From Trichosphaerium sp. ATCC 40318 (lineage: Eukaryota > Discosea > Flabellinia > Trichosidae), in contig JALMLS010000015.1 of NCBI GenBank assembly GCA_038496445.1, positions 310,001 through 374,000 on the forward strand: 64,000 nucleotides of DNA, given 5' to 3'. Within the stretch, counting starts at the first letter, position 1, and each line of letters starts with the position of its first letter. Under the pieces are notes generated by a model. It had not been told where the DNA came from, searched no databases, and saw nothing but the letters and a program-made list of their open reading frames with translations. The translations under genes and the position numbers were made by a program. Positions 11,851-25,300 of the stretch are shown here, piece by piece.

Positions 11851-12214
11851 TTTAAGTGTGGCGTTGAGGACTTGATTTAGCTGAAATGGTTAAAAAAAGT
11901 GAGTTTTCCGGGATGTTCAAACGGTTTTGCCGGTTGCTCACATTATAACTTCCTCTCATTATAACTTAATAGTGTAGTATCAGTCTGAAACCTTTTGTCA
12001 ACCAAAACTGATGTTCACTTTATGCGAACGTTGAAAAAATGTCACAACTCTTTGTTCCCGAGGCGAGTTTTGCTCCCTCTCTGTAGTTAGAACTCGGACC
12101 GTCAACATTATCATAATGACAAAGTATAATCTATGATACTACAACTCAGAGACAAAGCATTATGGCGACTTGCTCAGTAGTGATCGTTTATTAAACTCAT
12201 AGTAGTACAACTGG
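11851..12214. other. Promoter region of AAA copy B and 3' flank of carboxypeptidase gene
   Basis: No open frame is seen. Minus-strand AATAAA near 12187 probably serves the carboxypeptidase transcript. Confidence 0.4.
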
Positions 12215-14470
12215 TTACACCAAGTCTATGGCAGAGGTTGGACGCAATTCAAAGTCCTGTATGACTCCACCTTCTTCGGTGACATCAACTTGTTGAGAAC
12301 TACATCTGTATCCTTCCGCACAAGCAGACACTGTCCATGTACCTTCCGGTAACCATAGGAAATAAGATCCTAAAGTATCAGTCAATTAGAAGCCACCACA
12401 GACAATAAATGGACACATTGTTAAATTAAAAGTACTCATACCTGTTCTTGAATTTGTTGGTCTCTCCTCATCAAAGAACCACGTAATTTCTTCATAATAT
12501 TAGAAAACCATTAAAGGGAGAATTCAACAACTTTTTTTTTGTCGTACCATCAACGTCAAGGAAAGCTTCAACAGGCTCACCAGTATCTCTATCAGTAACA
12601 TGTCCTGAAAGTGGTATTGGGAGAGTTAGATAGTATAAAGTGCCTGGCCACACCTAGACAATTGTTTAATAAAGCCAGGTTAGAAAGAGTAACTCACCCG
12701 TAGGACTTCCTCTCTCATGGCATCTGCAGGTGGTTGAAAGGTTGTTCCTGTTTCGATAAGCGTTGCAAGAGTACCAGAATCATGGTATGCTGTGTGAATA
12801 TCGCCTCCCATTGCAGTAGAAGCTTTAAAAAAGTAAGAAAAGAATTTACTGATTTTTTGTTTTCATTGTAAATCGTGCATGCAAGAACATATGACATAAA
12901 CTCTGCGAGTGTATCACCAATTTCTAAAGTTAACCATTATTAAAAACGTCGCTGAAATCTATTTTAACCGCTTACCATCAAACAAGGCCTTTATGCATGT
13001 TGGTAGTGGCGTGCCTCCTCCATAGTTAGGTCTTGTATCTGCGAGGATTATGATTAACAATTTGCGTTACACCGACAAACGGACCTCTTGAGAAACTGTG
13101 CCAATCTATCAACTTGGCAAATCTGCGATCTCTTTGAAAAGCGATCATGGTTTGTGTTTCGGCCTCACTCGCTGGGTTTCTTCCTCTGAAAGTATTGGAG
13201 AATGGATTGGTAGAACCACCTATGTGAAACACGTTAGGGCTGACAAGAAGAAGGATGCTTTTCTAAGTACCACTTGGGAAATCCCATCCGAATGGGTAGT
13301 TACGGTTCAAATCAATACCGAACGCGCCACCGCCATTATTGCGTCTGTTCTTCCTCCAGAACGCGTTTGTAGTCCACGTGTAATCAAGACCATCTAAAAA
13401 AATTTTGTTTGTCATTTCCGCAGTTTTTTTTCGGGTTTTTGTTCTAACGAACCTGGATTCATTGTCCAGATAATATATATCTGGTTCTCCTCCACCAGCT
13501 CTGTTAGGGTAGTTTCTCCATCCAAATAACCGTTAACCAAGCGCTCAGCGGCATCAAGAGCAAGTTGAGGACTGTTTAATGGTTAGGCACGTGGTTTCGG
13601 CAAAATATTATTACTATTCTAATATATTTTCTGAACTTACGTTATGAGTTCTCTTGAATGATGATTAGCTACAAGCAAGATGTTTGGTTGATCTTCGTCC
13701 TTATAAAGAATAAGAGAGTTGGGGTAACATATTTAAAAACTCGGGGTTCGTTTAAAAATAAAAACCGTACCGCTGTCACGTTTTCTGATATTTTTAGAGC
13801 GTAAATAGATTGTCCTTCAACTGTAAATTCAGTATTATAGATATCAGTTAAATCTTCGAGTTGTGCGATATCAGGCGCTGTTAAAAGAGCTGTCAGCAAT
13901 AGTATACGTTTTTACTATTGAAAGGCAAAAAAAGTTTTTATTTTGTTTTGACGCTAGTGTTCGTCACGTGCCTAACTCAGCCAAAGCCGTAAATTTATCA
14001 AACAAGTCTTGAGGTGTGTCGTATCCGAGCGGTGGGTTTTTTAAGCCTTGCATCCTCCTCTCTTGGATTTTATAAAACGGTTCACCTTTTAATTGTACGT
14101 TAGTCTTTCTAGCGCCGTGCTTATAATAAGAGTGTTTTGTCAAATAGTGATTAAATTGTGGAATGCCTCCTTTTATTTTTTTTGCTTTTTTTTGGAGTTC
14201 AACATTGAAATTTCGTTATGGCTACAAGCCGACGCGCGTACCTATTTCCTTGGCAATGATGTTATAGCCCAAAGATTTGAATAAAGCTTCATCATTATTA
14301 CATCCAATAACAAGAAGTGTAGAGTCATTTTTAGGGTATACATCGAACCCACGTTCTTTAAGGGCTGATTTTTTCAGCTTCCCTTCCAAAACGTAACTAT
14401 TTAGCCATAGATCATCAGAAACCGCCAATGCTATAAAGCAAAGGGTAGATAAGAGTATGAAGAGCTTCAT
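12215..14470 (-). CDS. Secreted M14 zinc carboxypeptidase with C-terminal regulatory-like domain
   Basis: About a dozen exons run from ATG 14470 to TAA 12217-12215. Residues 1-18 are a signal peptide, followed by a propeptide-like region. The M14 core shows the zinc motif His-Ser-x-Glu in ANHHSREL, FGIDLNRNYPFGW with the substrate-binding Asn-Arg, and the third zinc ligand in DWHSFS. The last exons encode a CarboxypepD_reg/transthyretin-like beta domain (GHVTDRDTGEPVEAF...). Two introns appear to use GC donors (GCACGTG near 13972; GCACGA near 12860), which give the correct phases. I did not positively place the catalytic Glu; it may be the Glu of LIETG. The role is extracellular or lysosomal peptide trimming, by family. 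Confidence 0.85.
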
Positions 14471-15347
14471 ATCGTGTGTTGTTTGTTTAAAAATGGTCCT
14501 TTTAGATCACACACAGTTCACCAATCACTTCGTCAATAGAACCCGTTTTGAAAAATAAAGTAATATCCATAAAATAACTAAAAAACTAAAACGGGCAATA
14601 TGTATTTGTGAATAGGGTTGCCGTGAGTGTAGGCTATAAACCATTCTACGTAGTTTTGGTGTTGCCCGAATACCAGACAACCAAACAAAACCTAAAAGGG
14701 AGTATAGACTAGCACCAGCTGAACAAGTTATTACTTTTTTAGTATTACTTTGTGATCAGGCAGATATATGCAGTTTTATTTGCTTTATAGGTTGTGGCAT
14801 AAACTTTCATTCGTAAGAATTTTAGGAGCGCTATTCTTGGATCTTTTGTATTTTTGTACAAAGTTATCTTACCAACAAAATCACGTTTAATAAATTATAA
14901 TCACGTGAAAATAAAATGTTGTTGATAATTATCAACTAAAAGAGCTATTAGTTGTAGCTCGTAACAAACGTAAGGTAATGTCCAAAACGGCTACATAAGC
15001 CAGGGCTTTAAACTATGATATTTAAAAGGGATCACAAACTGAAACAAAATCTGCTTAAAGAAACCCGTAGAAATTACCTGCTGTGCTTTTCCAAACACCA
15101 AAATCCGCACTAGCTGCATTCAAACAACTGAACCTTGTGAAGTAGATCATCTGATATTGCCCTATTTTTGACTTGCTTGTAACAACATCAGAAAACAATT
15201 TAAATATGAAGATTTATTTTCGTAAGATGTCAACTGTCTTTTTGTTTTTTTCTTTATTTGAAGCTTAGACAGTTTCTTGTATAAATTGTACGCAGTGCGT
15301 ATACTGCAAGTAATGCTAAAAATAAAATCTCTTTGGAACAGACATTT
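14471..15347. other. Intergenic region with possible small spliced frame and a 16-bp palindrome
   Basis: GTTGATAATTATCAAC at 14921-14936 is a perfect 16-bp palindrome. On the minus strand, about 15185-14935, two short open stretches can be spliced to an open frame of about 50 codons ending TGA. I recognise no family and no start codon, so I do not call it a gene. One CACGTG lies at about 14902. Confidence 0.3.
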
Positions 15348-16563
15348 TTATCCATACATAAAGGCAGGAAGAGGTGGCTCTTCTTCTGGTTCGGGATCTA
15401 TGGCACCTGCAGGCATTTGACCCAGCACTTGATTCAGCATTGCAAGCATCTGCATGGGGTCTATAAATCACTTCATTAACCCTATTCAATAAATAAAAAA
15501 TCCGCACCTGGTTGCTGTTGTGGTTCATTTTCTTGTGGTTGTATAGCCGGTTTCAGAGACGTAATCTATTGATTGGCGTTAACATGTGATGCACACGGTA
15601 ATGTTTGAGTCCAACAAAAGGGAGACAGCAAAGAAGTATACACTTACCATGACGTTAAGAAACAAGTATCTTGGAATTGGTTGATACTTCGCCAAGCTCT
15701 CTATTATCAATATATTATCTCCTACAGGCTGCTGGCCATTCCATCTACCGCCATTAACTGTAGTTGTAGTAACATCCATCCAATTCTCTATTTTCAGAAA
15801 ATATTAGCAGACTCAAAAAAACAAAACCGTTTGTACCTCTGTCAGGCGTCCATTGCCACATTTGCTCTTCGTATATATAACGCCAGTGTATAGGTGTAGC
15901 AAATCTAGCTATATTGACATAAAACCCTTGCTACAGAGATTGTCAGTCAGAGAACAAATAATAAAATTTTTTTTTTTGGGATTTCTCTTGTACCTCATCT
16001 GGAAGGCTTCCTCCGTATATTTTTGTGAAGAAGTTCTTTGCTTGCTCTGGAATATCGTTTGGCATTGTTCTCGTTTGCTTCAAGATTACCTTATGAGCTA
16101 TTTTGTATAGTTCATGCCATTTTATTTCTACGGCACCTGGTATTACACCAGTGATTCTGCAAGTGCGTTAGGTACGTTTGTAGAAGTGTTTTAAGAAAAT
16201 GTACTTGATTTTAAGTAATTTATGAAATGCGTTCTCCCAAATGTCTTCAGACGATGCAATTTTGCGCCAGTGTCTATTAAAAGTTAATTACAAAGTAGTT
16301 AGTGTACAAACGAACCGACACACTCTAGAGGCTGCTGAAACATGATTTCCGCGTAGATAAAGAAATATCTAAGCTTATTAGCGCCATGTGTAAGATTTTA
16401 AGCATACTTCTTTAATAATTTCCTTTGGAAGAGCCAGTCCGTTTGCAGAAGGTGCTAGTGGTTTTGGTGCGTGTCTTTTATACAGATTTGGTGAATGTTT
16501 TGAAGCAAATGCCAACAGTTTACTCTGATCTTCACTTGACAGGTCAGAAAATAGCTTTTCCAT
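15348..16563 (-). CDS. F-box protein
   Basis: Eight or so exons with consistent phases run from ATG 16563 to TAA 15350-15348. Residues about 48-95 form an F-box: ALPKEIIKEIFLYL, then AASRVCRHWRKIA and EDIWENAF. After it comes a Trp/Tyr-rich region of about 150 aa (WRYIYEEQMWQWTPDREN) that I do not recognise, then a Gln/Pro/Glu-rich tail. F-box proteins recruit substrates to SCF ubiquitin ligases through Skp1; the middle region would be the substrate receptor. There is no signal peptide or membrane segment. Confidence 0.75.
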
Positions 16564-16993
16564 GTATGCGTCAATACAAATTATACGTGGACAATTAAGC
16601 CAATCGTTCAGCTGTCAAGGAAATGTACTACCACTCTGCCGCCAATGCGTCATTGCGAAACCGAGCGTCGGAGGAACATAGCAGCACATGTTCTTTCTTT
16701 AATGGCGGAAAACGCTAGCTGCAGTCTAAATTGGGCGCATAGTTGAACCTTGAAAAACAATTGTTTGCTTTCATTTGTGACTAAAAAAAAGAGTAACGAA
16801 AGCTTCTGTTGCAAGCTTGATAGTTTACTGTTTGTGGCACGTGCTTCTCTTTCGGTGATTTCTCGCGATTGAGCACATTTGCTTTCGCGCCCAATTACAT
16901 GTATGTAATATTAATCGCGTATTTATCAACTCATGCAAGCTATGTTTGCTGTTTACAATTTTTGACTGATAGAGCCTGTTATTTTGCAACGCT
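16564..16993. promoter_or_regulatory. Divergent promoter region, F-box gene and carboxylesterase
   Basis: 430 bp lie between two divergent starts. CACGTG sits at about 16839. No clear TATA box and no coding sequence are seen. Confidence 0.4.
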
Positions 16994-19220
16994 ATGCTTC
17001 GGACAGCGTTTATTCTAGCGCTAGCATGCTTGTTAAGCGAAGTGGGAGCGTATTCACCAGTGGTAAAGACAAACAGCGGTGAAATAAGTGGCAAATACGA
17101 TGGATATGGAGCAAGAGCGTTCTTGGGTATTCCGTACGCTAAACCACCGTTAAACAATCTAAGGTGGCGACAACCGTCCCCAATAGATCCCTGGTACGTA
17201 AATATCGCATCGTAGCGTTATATTGCATTCGCACAGACGTTAACCTATTTTTTTAGGAAGGTGCCATTGAACGCTACATCATATGGCGCTAGCTGTCCGC
17301 AACCTGGTGGGTGCGTACAGAACAAGTAGTGCGAGCTTGTGCTTTTTTTCTGACTTTTTGGGAAGTTTTGATCAACCTGTTGGCCAATTGGATGAAAGTT
17401 GTCTTTTCTTGAATGTCTGGGCACCACATGATAACGTAGAAGGACGACCAGTAATGTTTTGGATTCATGGAGGTAGTTTCCAGGTAAACAAATATCCAAG
17501 CTGTTTCTGTTTTTGTCTCATTCAAAACATAGCAAGGTTCTGGTGCTGAACCTCGATTGAATGGAAGTTATATGGCATCATCAACTGGAAATATTGTAGT
17601 TACTGTAAATTACAGGTTATCTGCAATTGGATTCCTTACTCACAGGTACGTCTACTTCCAAAATTGCTATTCCATTATTAACTTTTTGGTTTTTTTTAGA
17701 TTGTTACAAAACGATGATCCAACTTTTCCTTCTGTAGGTAATTATGGTCTTTTAGACCAAAGACTAGCCTTGAAATGGGTTAGAGATAATATTGAGGCTT
17801 TTGGAGGAGATCCTAAGCTTGTCACAATAATGGGGTAAGCGAGAATTAACTGAAATGTAGAAAAAAAGTAATGGATTGTAGGCAATCAGCTGGTGGTTTT
17901 TCAGTGATGTATCATTTGATAATGCCTCGTTCATATCCTTTGTATCATAAAGCTATAATAGAATCTGGAGGATTTAATACTCTACCTCTGAATATTGGTA
18001 CAAGACACGCATACTTAACTTCAATGGTCAAGTTGTGCTTTTTTTTTGAAACTAAAGTTTGATGCGCTTGTATTAACATCCTTTTCTTTAGCTGAAGAAC
18101 GAGGGGATTACCTCCAAAAAGAACTAAACTGCATGAAGCAAGATCCAAAAAAGGCGTTAGAATGCATGCGGTCTAAGGACTGGCAAGAAGTCATAAAAGC
18201 AACAGCAAATGTCCCAATGTTCGTTTAACAAACCCTAATTCCGAGAGAATGAGCAACTCATTTCTTCAGGCCAGGCTATGGACCAGTAGTAGATGGTTAC
18301 ACAATATCAAAAATGCCCCTTACACTATGGGAGGAGGGTAATTTCAATGAAGTGCCTCTACTAGCCGGTGACGTACTTAATGAAGGTAAGCAAAAAATTT
18401 TATCTTTTTACCCATTCCTGATAATAGTTCAAAGGTACACTCTTCATACCACATGATAACGTAGTATCAAACAGCGCTTACGCACACTACGTAATATCTA
18501 TTTTTATCTGTTGGTTGCTTATTGAATGTTACGTTATAGGTGGAAGCTATCATCGGAGATAAGGATATTGCAAAAGCGTTGTTAGCTGAATATCCTTGCG
18601 AAAAGTACAATGCTTCAAATTGTTTCTTTGCCCAGGCAGCTCTTTTCGGTGATTTTCTACTTACGTGTCCTACAAAGATTGTTAGTGATTTTATGGCATC
18701 AAGTGCGTATTGAGAACGAATTTAACATTACCGCTAACAATGTTTTGCCTAGAACGGAAAGATGTTTTTGGATATGTATTTGAACATCATCCTTCTTGGA
18801 ATAATGATCCTATTCTTGGTGTATATCACTCATCAGAAATTGACTTTGTATTCTCTACTATAAATAGCCGTTCTAGTTATACAGAACAAGAATTAGATCT
18901 AGCGTATGTAGTCTCCCTAGAAATATTGAGTTAAAACAAGATTTGTTTTAAATCGAACTTGTTATTCGTCATTTTAATTACAGCCTAGGCATAAAATGAC
19001 TGCTTTTTGGGGTAACTTTGCCACATGTGGTACACCTAATGGATGTAATGAGTCTCCGTTGGCCACTAACGAAGTCTTCAAATGGCCTGAATATGGAATA
19101 AAAGGTGATAGTTCAAGAATTGGACTTCAAGTTTCAAAGTTCAAACAGATAAACAACTGGAAAGAAAGCAAGTGCGCTCTTTGGAAGTCCTTGTATCCAA
19201 AAATACCACATACCTTGTAA
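16994..19220 (+). CDS. Secreted type-B carboxylesterase (alpha/beta hydrolase)
   Basis: About a dozen exons, starting [19 protein letters not shown] (signal peptide), encode a carboxylesterase/cholinesterase-type fold. Visible landmarks are [20 protein letters not shown] near the N-terminus, the oxyanion-hole segment FWIHGGSF, the nucleophile elbow GQSAGG (split across an intron at 17835-17880), and SSEIDFVF preceded by His in the region that normally carries a catalytic acid/His element. C-terminal landmarks are [12 protein letters not shown] and the stop at 19218-19220. The nucleophile elbow has Gln where most family members have Glu. Role: extracellular or lysosomal ester hydrolysis; substrate unknown. 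Confidence 0.85.
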
Positions 19221-19699
19221 CAAGCTATCGTCATAATAAGTCTAAGTAAACTAACAGTGAAAACTCACTTGATAGTCGTTAATATTTTTTCCACTTTACT
19301 TGAAGACTGTAAAAAATAAGGCTAGGTTCATTACCATCCGCCTGAGTACTTCCTCCATACCAGCCTTGCTTACATCAGAAACCTGTTCTCCAAGGTCTTA
19401 AGGAACATAATTGACACCATCCATGCAAGTGATGTTTCAAATAACTCAATAGTCGAAGTGGTCATAGTGACGTTTGAATAATTTTGAAAACGTTTCTCAT
19501 TTTTTTTTTAATCATTGCATGACCTCGCCTCTAGATTTGTCACATCCCCGAATACCTATTGAGGTTAGATCTATACATATATTCAAGCGTTAACACACCT
19601 TATAATGTCGGTTTAGATAGCACATGTAATATTTACTTTAATACCAATCAAAGAGAGTGGTAAGCACTTATTTGCGCGTAACAGATGCTAATTATTAAG
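19221..19699. other. Intergenic region and unresolved 5' part of the SPRY gene
   Basis: No long frame is present. Short open pieces near 19610-19670 could be an upstream exon of the next gene, but no start codon could be fixed. Confidence 0.3.
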
Positions 19700-20855
19700 T
19701 TGCGCTTCCATTGGTATCAAGAGGTTGGGAAAGCGTTTATTCTTCCGAATCGTTTTGGGTAAACACCTTCTAGCATCAATATTAACCTTTAAAAACGCCT
19801 AGGCAAGTAAATGCTTGGGATACAAATGGGTTAAAAGACTTCCACAAGGGATAACTTGGAAACAACTGTTTAGAGAGCGTTATCCACTGCATGAACACGC
19901 TGTATCTCAAAGACTTGTAAAAGAAGGTTAGGACAGTTGTGAGTTTATATCACGTGACTTGATGTAGCTCAACATGGTAAACTACTTTCTTGGTCAAGCG
20001 ATAACTTGGAGATAACGTATATTGGAGCTAGAAGAACTCCTAAGGTAGGCGAAGCTGTCAAAGTCTTTTTTTTTTTTTACTTTTTTGGGTTCTAGAGTTG
20101 TCAAGCATCAAAGCCAATGAGACCACTCCCTTTTGGGAAAGTAGCATCTATTGGATATTATGAGATATATGTGATTAATGTAGGAGACAAGCCTAGGTAA
20201 GTTGTTTGCAAGCAATCTTTTTCTGGTAACCTTTTTCTTTTCAGCGTTGTAACTATGGGAGCTGCTATCAATTCTTTTTCCAAGAATAATGCAATACCTG
20301 GGTGGTTAAAGTTTTCATATGGATACCATGGGTAAGTAATTTTTGTTTATCCATGTATTTTGTAACCCTAACTGCTGTTAAGAGATGATGGGGGTATTTA
20401 TTTTGGTTAGTTCTTTTTTATTTTTTTTGTTGTATTATTTATTGCTGTAGAAAATGGATTTACGTACATAAAAGAAGAAAAGTGGGGCCTTGGTGATACA
20501 ATAGGATGTGGGTTCGACTTTCAAACAAATAATATATTCTTTACAAAGAATGGAAAGCTCATTCACAGCAGACTAGTTTACGAAATTGAGGTGTGGTATT
20601 TTTTTTGATAAGCATTAACTTTAGATATTAGATAATCAAAGGTCAATTACTTCCAACAATAGGGATGAGGTCAAAAAACGCTTGCTGTAGTGTAAACTTT
20701 GGACAAGAGCCGTTTAAGTTTGATGTTATTGCGTACATAAGCAAGCAATGTACAGTTGTGATAAACTATCAATAAGAAAAACCTTAACATTTTTATTCGA
20801 TAGGTATCAACTACCAAGAGAAGATGCTTATAGTACCCAAAGTACTTTAACATAA
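19700..20855 (+). CDS. F-box-like / SPRY domain protein (5' end unresolved)
   Basis: The first clear exon (about 19700-19768) reads LVSRGWESVYSSESFW, typical of the second half of an F-box, followed after an intron by KRLPQGITWKQLFRERYP. Later exons form a SPRY domain: the signature YGYHGDDGGIYFENG, GLGDTIGCGFDFQTNNIFFTKNG and CSVNFGQEPFKFD. One likely model ends at TAA 20853-20855 after splicing a GTACAT intron; without that intron it ends at 20775. SPRY domains are protein-recognition modules, so this is probably a substrate receptor for an SCF-type ligase. It might continue into the next unit by an intron from about 20833 to 20944. Confidence 0.65.
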
Positions 20856-20944
20856 TATTGATAATTAGTCACTACTGACCGTTTTTTGACATAAACTATT
20901 TATATGTGACGTCACATTAATTACAGTATAGTACAACAATGTTA

Positions 20945-22011
20945 AAGCTGACTGGGAAATCATCAAAAAAACATACGTGTGTTGGGAGTGGCTAGATGCT
21001 GAACTAAGTAAGAAAAAGCAGCACAACTTATTACTTATCAATTGTAGATGCACTGGGACAATCTGTTTTTCTGGAAAATAAAGCATTGATAGACTACTTC
21101 AAAAGATTGCTTACTCGGGTCGGTTTGGATATGCATCTAGCATCAGAGACTGTAAGTTGTTTATATTTTTATTTTCTTATTTCTTATCAGTTTTTTTTTT
21201 TTCAACAGGAACTACCTAAAGTACTTGTTGGCTTCTTAGAGCATATTGTACCAAGCCGCTTGGAACAACACATTAGAGAATGGTGCAGTATTGAAGATCC
21301 AGGAATACATCATGACAAAGAAGCAGCTTATAAAGTATGGCTTGCTAATATGTTAAAACCTGAGTTTACATGGGAAACTGGGCACACAGCAGAAACTAAA
21401 GCGTACCTCCTTGATAATAATGTTTACTATCCAGGTACATATTATTATAACTGTTATAGATATTGACGCTAACTAAGGTGATTCTGAAAGTGTCAAGACT
21501 GAGAAAACCAAAGCTTACTTTATAGCTGCCCTAGGAAAATATAGGAAGAAATTGTACATTCTTCTTTTGGCAACACAATTTCTTTTCTTGAAGAGAACTG
21601 AAAAACTTTTAATTATGTTTGCTCATTTTTATATCTCATTGTTATGCTAGAGCAATCATGTCATTATCAGTACTAAACAATCTTCAAGAAATACACTTCT
21701 ATATTCGACATGCAATTATTAAGCATGTTGTTGATTCAGCTGTAAACCTTGTATTTATACAACGTATCATTATATTGATTAATACATTAGGGCTGTTACG
21801 ATGAAAAGAAAACTTGGGAAGAGATGTGTCACGATACAAAATTGTGCTTAAAACCAATAGTTTTATTTTTAATCTAATCCTCTTAGATACTACGAGAACG
21901 AACTTTGCCATGACAATGTTCAAACCTGATACACCAAAAGAGAAGCACCACATTCGTATGTTCTTTCTCGGTTTATATGCCCTATCTTACATTTTTGATG
22001 TAGGGTATTAG
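20945..22011 (+). CDS. Protein of unknown function, spliced (ends uncertain)
   Basis: Open exons are visible at about 20945-21008, 21049-21150, 21209-21434 and 21480-21551, with further possible exons to 22011. They encode a soluble helical protein rich in Trp and Lys with several Trp-containing amphipathic segments (DWEIIKKTYVCWEWLDAEL; FLEHIVPSRLEQHIREW). I recognise no family. The first exon has no ATG in the right frame, so it may belong to the SPRY gene upstream or have a small upstream exon. The last third is ambiguous between two frames. It sits between the SPRY gene and AAA copy C, all on the plus strand. Confidence 0.45.
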
Positions 22012-22362
22012 TGTTCCTTATTTTCTTTGTTCGTTTTGTGCACGTGGCGTTATTCACTTTGGAATAAACAACTTATTGTAGCATGACATGAAGCTTCATT
22101 TGGAGATGATGTTACTAGCTTAGTCGACCATAAATAATTCTGGCTAAAGCAAGAGTTGAACATCATTTTTGGTATTTCAGCCTTCAAAAGCTTTAAGTTC
22201 ATCCTTGAACACGTGTTTTGTGTTATCAGTACAGTTTGCCTACACGCCGCTGAATTGACGTTCATACGATGAAACTGCGTAATAAATGTGCTACACAGAA
22301 CCCTAAGAAGACAACTTTAGGAAAACTCAATAATTTTACCATTTCACCAAAAGTACCAAACC
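22012..22362. other. Promoter region of AAA copy C
   Basis: No gene is seen. Two CACGTG palindromes occur (about 22041 and 22210). Confidence 0.4.
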
Positions 22363-25300
22363 ATGAGCGCAAAGTTCGGATTGAAACCAGCCAATCCACC
22401 ACCACCCTCTCATCATCATATGACGCATCAGCCTCACGGAGCGACAGTTGGTGGCGAAACAAAGGTTTGCGATTTTTGCCAAAGTTTAATCCCTGTAAAA
22501 GCCACCAGATGCCGTTATTGTCACGGTGCTTTGTCGAATACAACATCAACTGACAAAAAGGTACGCTCCGCCTCAAGAAAACACGTAAACCTTCGAAAAA
22601 CTGTCAGAACCCCTAAATCGCTGCGTGTATCCACATACCAACTAAATGTTGATATTTTGCGTTCTCTTTTACTTTTCGTTTCTTGTAAATGCTTACGTCA
22701 GCCAGGGTTTCCAAATTATAAACAAACAGACGCTTGTCAGTGGCGCCAATGTGACTACAGTCTGGATAAAGTTAACATCGCCTTACATCATTCAAACAGT
22801 GCGTCAAAACCGACCTGACGATCCAGTGATGCTTGAGAAAGAACCTATGATTGAGGCTGATCAGATGGTACAGAAATATTGTCAGTTTTGTTACGAAATG
22901 TGTTAACGGTTTGTTTTTTGTAGTTTACAATGCTCGATTATCTTCGTAGTCTATTCTCGAGAAACCTTCGCGGTGCTGTAAGTTTTGTTTTATTATTCTC
23001 ATTGACAAGGTTGTTCTGACCTCCAAGTTAGAATCAAGGCATGGTAGCTCTCAAGGAGTTGACAGCGTGGCTTGAAAAGGAGTATGAGGAAAGGGTACGT
23101 GCGACACAATGAATGACTTGTTTCGTAGTGTTCATCTAACAAATGATGTAGAAAAAGCTGTACGAAGAAATGTTGAAAAAAGGAGACATCATATTCGAAG
23201 CTTTACAGTACTACTTTTCTCGTGGTAAACGTATTGTTGGTTCAGAAGGCAAATACTTGGTATGACACACTCTTTTTCTTTCAGAGAAATTGCCACGTGA
23301 CGCTCATCTTTCTTATTCTCAATTTAATACTCATGTACTTGTTTAGATTGCATCCAAGGTAAACTCATCATCTTATGAGCGTACAATGTTCTCGTATTTC
23401 TTTTTGATGAAAGGAGATGTCATCAAAACAAATGGTGATCATTTTTTTGCTACTCAACACAGCTTCGTTGTCCCTCACTTCAAAGGCATAAGGTACGCCA
23501 TTTCATACTATTTATTGGTTTATAGTTTGTATTTTTTTGAATTGTAACAACAAGGTAACTGTTGGTTTAGAAAACTCTCATCGCTTCCAGTGAAGCTGGT
23601 TGATGATGAAACTCTTGCACTTCTCACAGAACGTGGCAAACTTTTCAACTCAGTTGGTAAAGGATCTCATTACCTCGCTTTCAAGGGTATGCATTCCTCA
23701 ACCATTTTTGATAATTAACACATTATATTGCAGGTACAATGCGTTGGAAGTCTCAGCGAAGAGGGTTTATCACTCAATGGAAAGCAGACGGTCGTATCAT
23801 GGTTGATTGCGGTTCTTTCAATAAGATCAATCCAAGTTACACAGAGTACTCTGCAAATCGGAACATGCATCAATTTGTACGCCACCAACATCAAGTGTGA
23901 GGTGTTTTTGTAACTGAGTATTTAGGGAGGTCGTAGACAACAAGGAAGTGGAGAAGAAATCATGACTGTTCCAGAAGTAAGCTAACCTATTTAATTTGTG
24001 TTTTCGGGAGTTTTCAGGGATAATATTATTGATCTTTACGGGGTATGGGAAACTGCTATTGTCAGACGGAAATTTCATGACTTTACTGTTTCTAACATGA
24101 AAATTTCGGGAACACAAATTTATTTTTTATGTTGACTACAAAGCGCAGAGTCTGAAAATGGATTCAATGTTTTGTGACAAGACTGTTTTCAATGACTTTG
24201 TTGACACCTTTTATTGATATTGTTTTGCCTTACCTCTAATGCAATTCAAGGAAGATTGGTATCGTACATGGCCCACAATTGGAGGATTTTCATTTGCAGT
24301 CAAGAAATGGGGTGAAATTCCAATTGGGAATGCATTTGAAATCACATTCGATGATGAAGCTTACAAACGACTTGTTCTTCCTGAAAAGAAAAAAGAACTG
24401 ATTGAAGCGCTTGTCAAACACTCTGACAATACATTCGCTGATGTCATCAGTGGAAAGGGAGCTGGTTCGGTGTTTCTATTGCATGGTACGTGACACAAAT
24501 CGTCAAAAAGCAATACCTCCAATTGAAAATCCAAGTTCAAGATTAATGTCTTTCTCGCTCTTTTGTTGGTTTTTTCATTACAATCAACACTAAATACAAT
24601 GCATAGGACCTCCTGGTACTGGTAAAACACTGACAGCTGAAGCCATTGCAGAGGTAGACCTCATTGAGATACACCCGTTTACTCACTTTTTTATTTTTAT
24701 AGATGTTAAGAAAACCTTTGTACTCGATCACTGTTGGTGAGTTGGGAACAACAACTGATGTCCTTGAAACGAAATTACGTGATATTCTTGATGTCGCTTC
24801 TGTCTGGGATGCTGTCATTTTGATGGACGAAGCAGATGTATTCCTTGAAAGGTAAACCAACCAAGCCATAGCAAGTAGTTGTTCTGAAACTTATTCTTTT
24901 GTCAAGGCGTTCAAAGAGCGACATTAATAGAAATGCCATGGTTGGTATCTTTCTCAGACTTCTTGAGTATCATCAAGGAATCTTGTTCCTCACAACTAAC
25001 AGGTACACTTCATGCGAAGGTTAAAAGAAGGTACATACTAATAAAAGCGATTTAGAGTTGAGTATTTTGATGAAGCGTTCTACAGTCGTATCACTGTTGG
25101 TCTCAAGTATCCGCAACTTGATATTGATGCTCGTATCAAAGTGTGGCAAAACTTTTTGGACATGGCAAAGATTGACAATGTGAATGGTCCTGAGCTTGCC
25201 AAGCACGAACTGAATGGAAGACAAATCAGAAGTGTGATTCGTTTGGCAATGGCCGTTGCCAAGAAACAAGGTACGCCTTTAAACAAGCCAAGTTCTTTTA

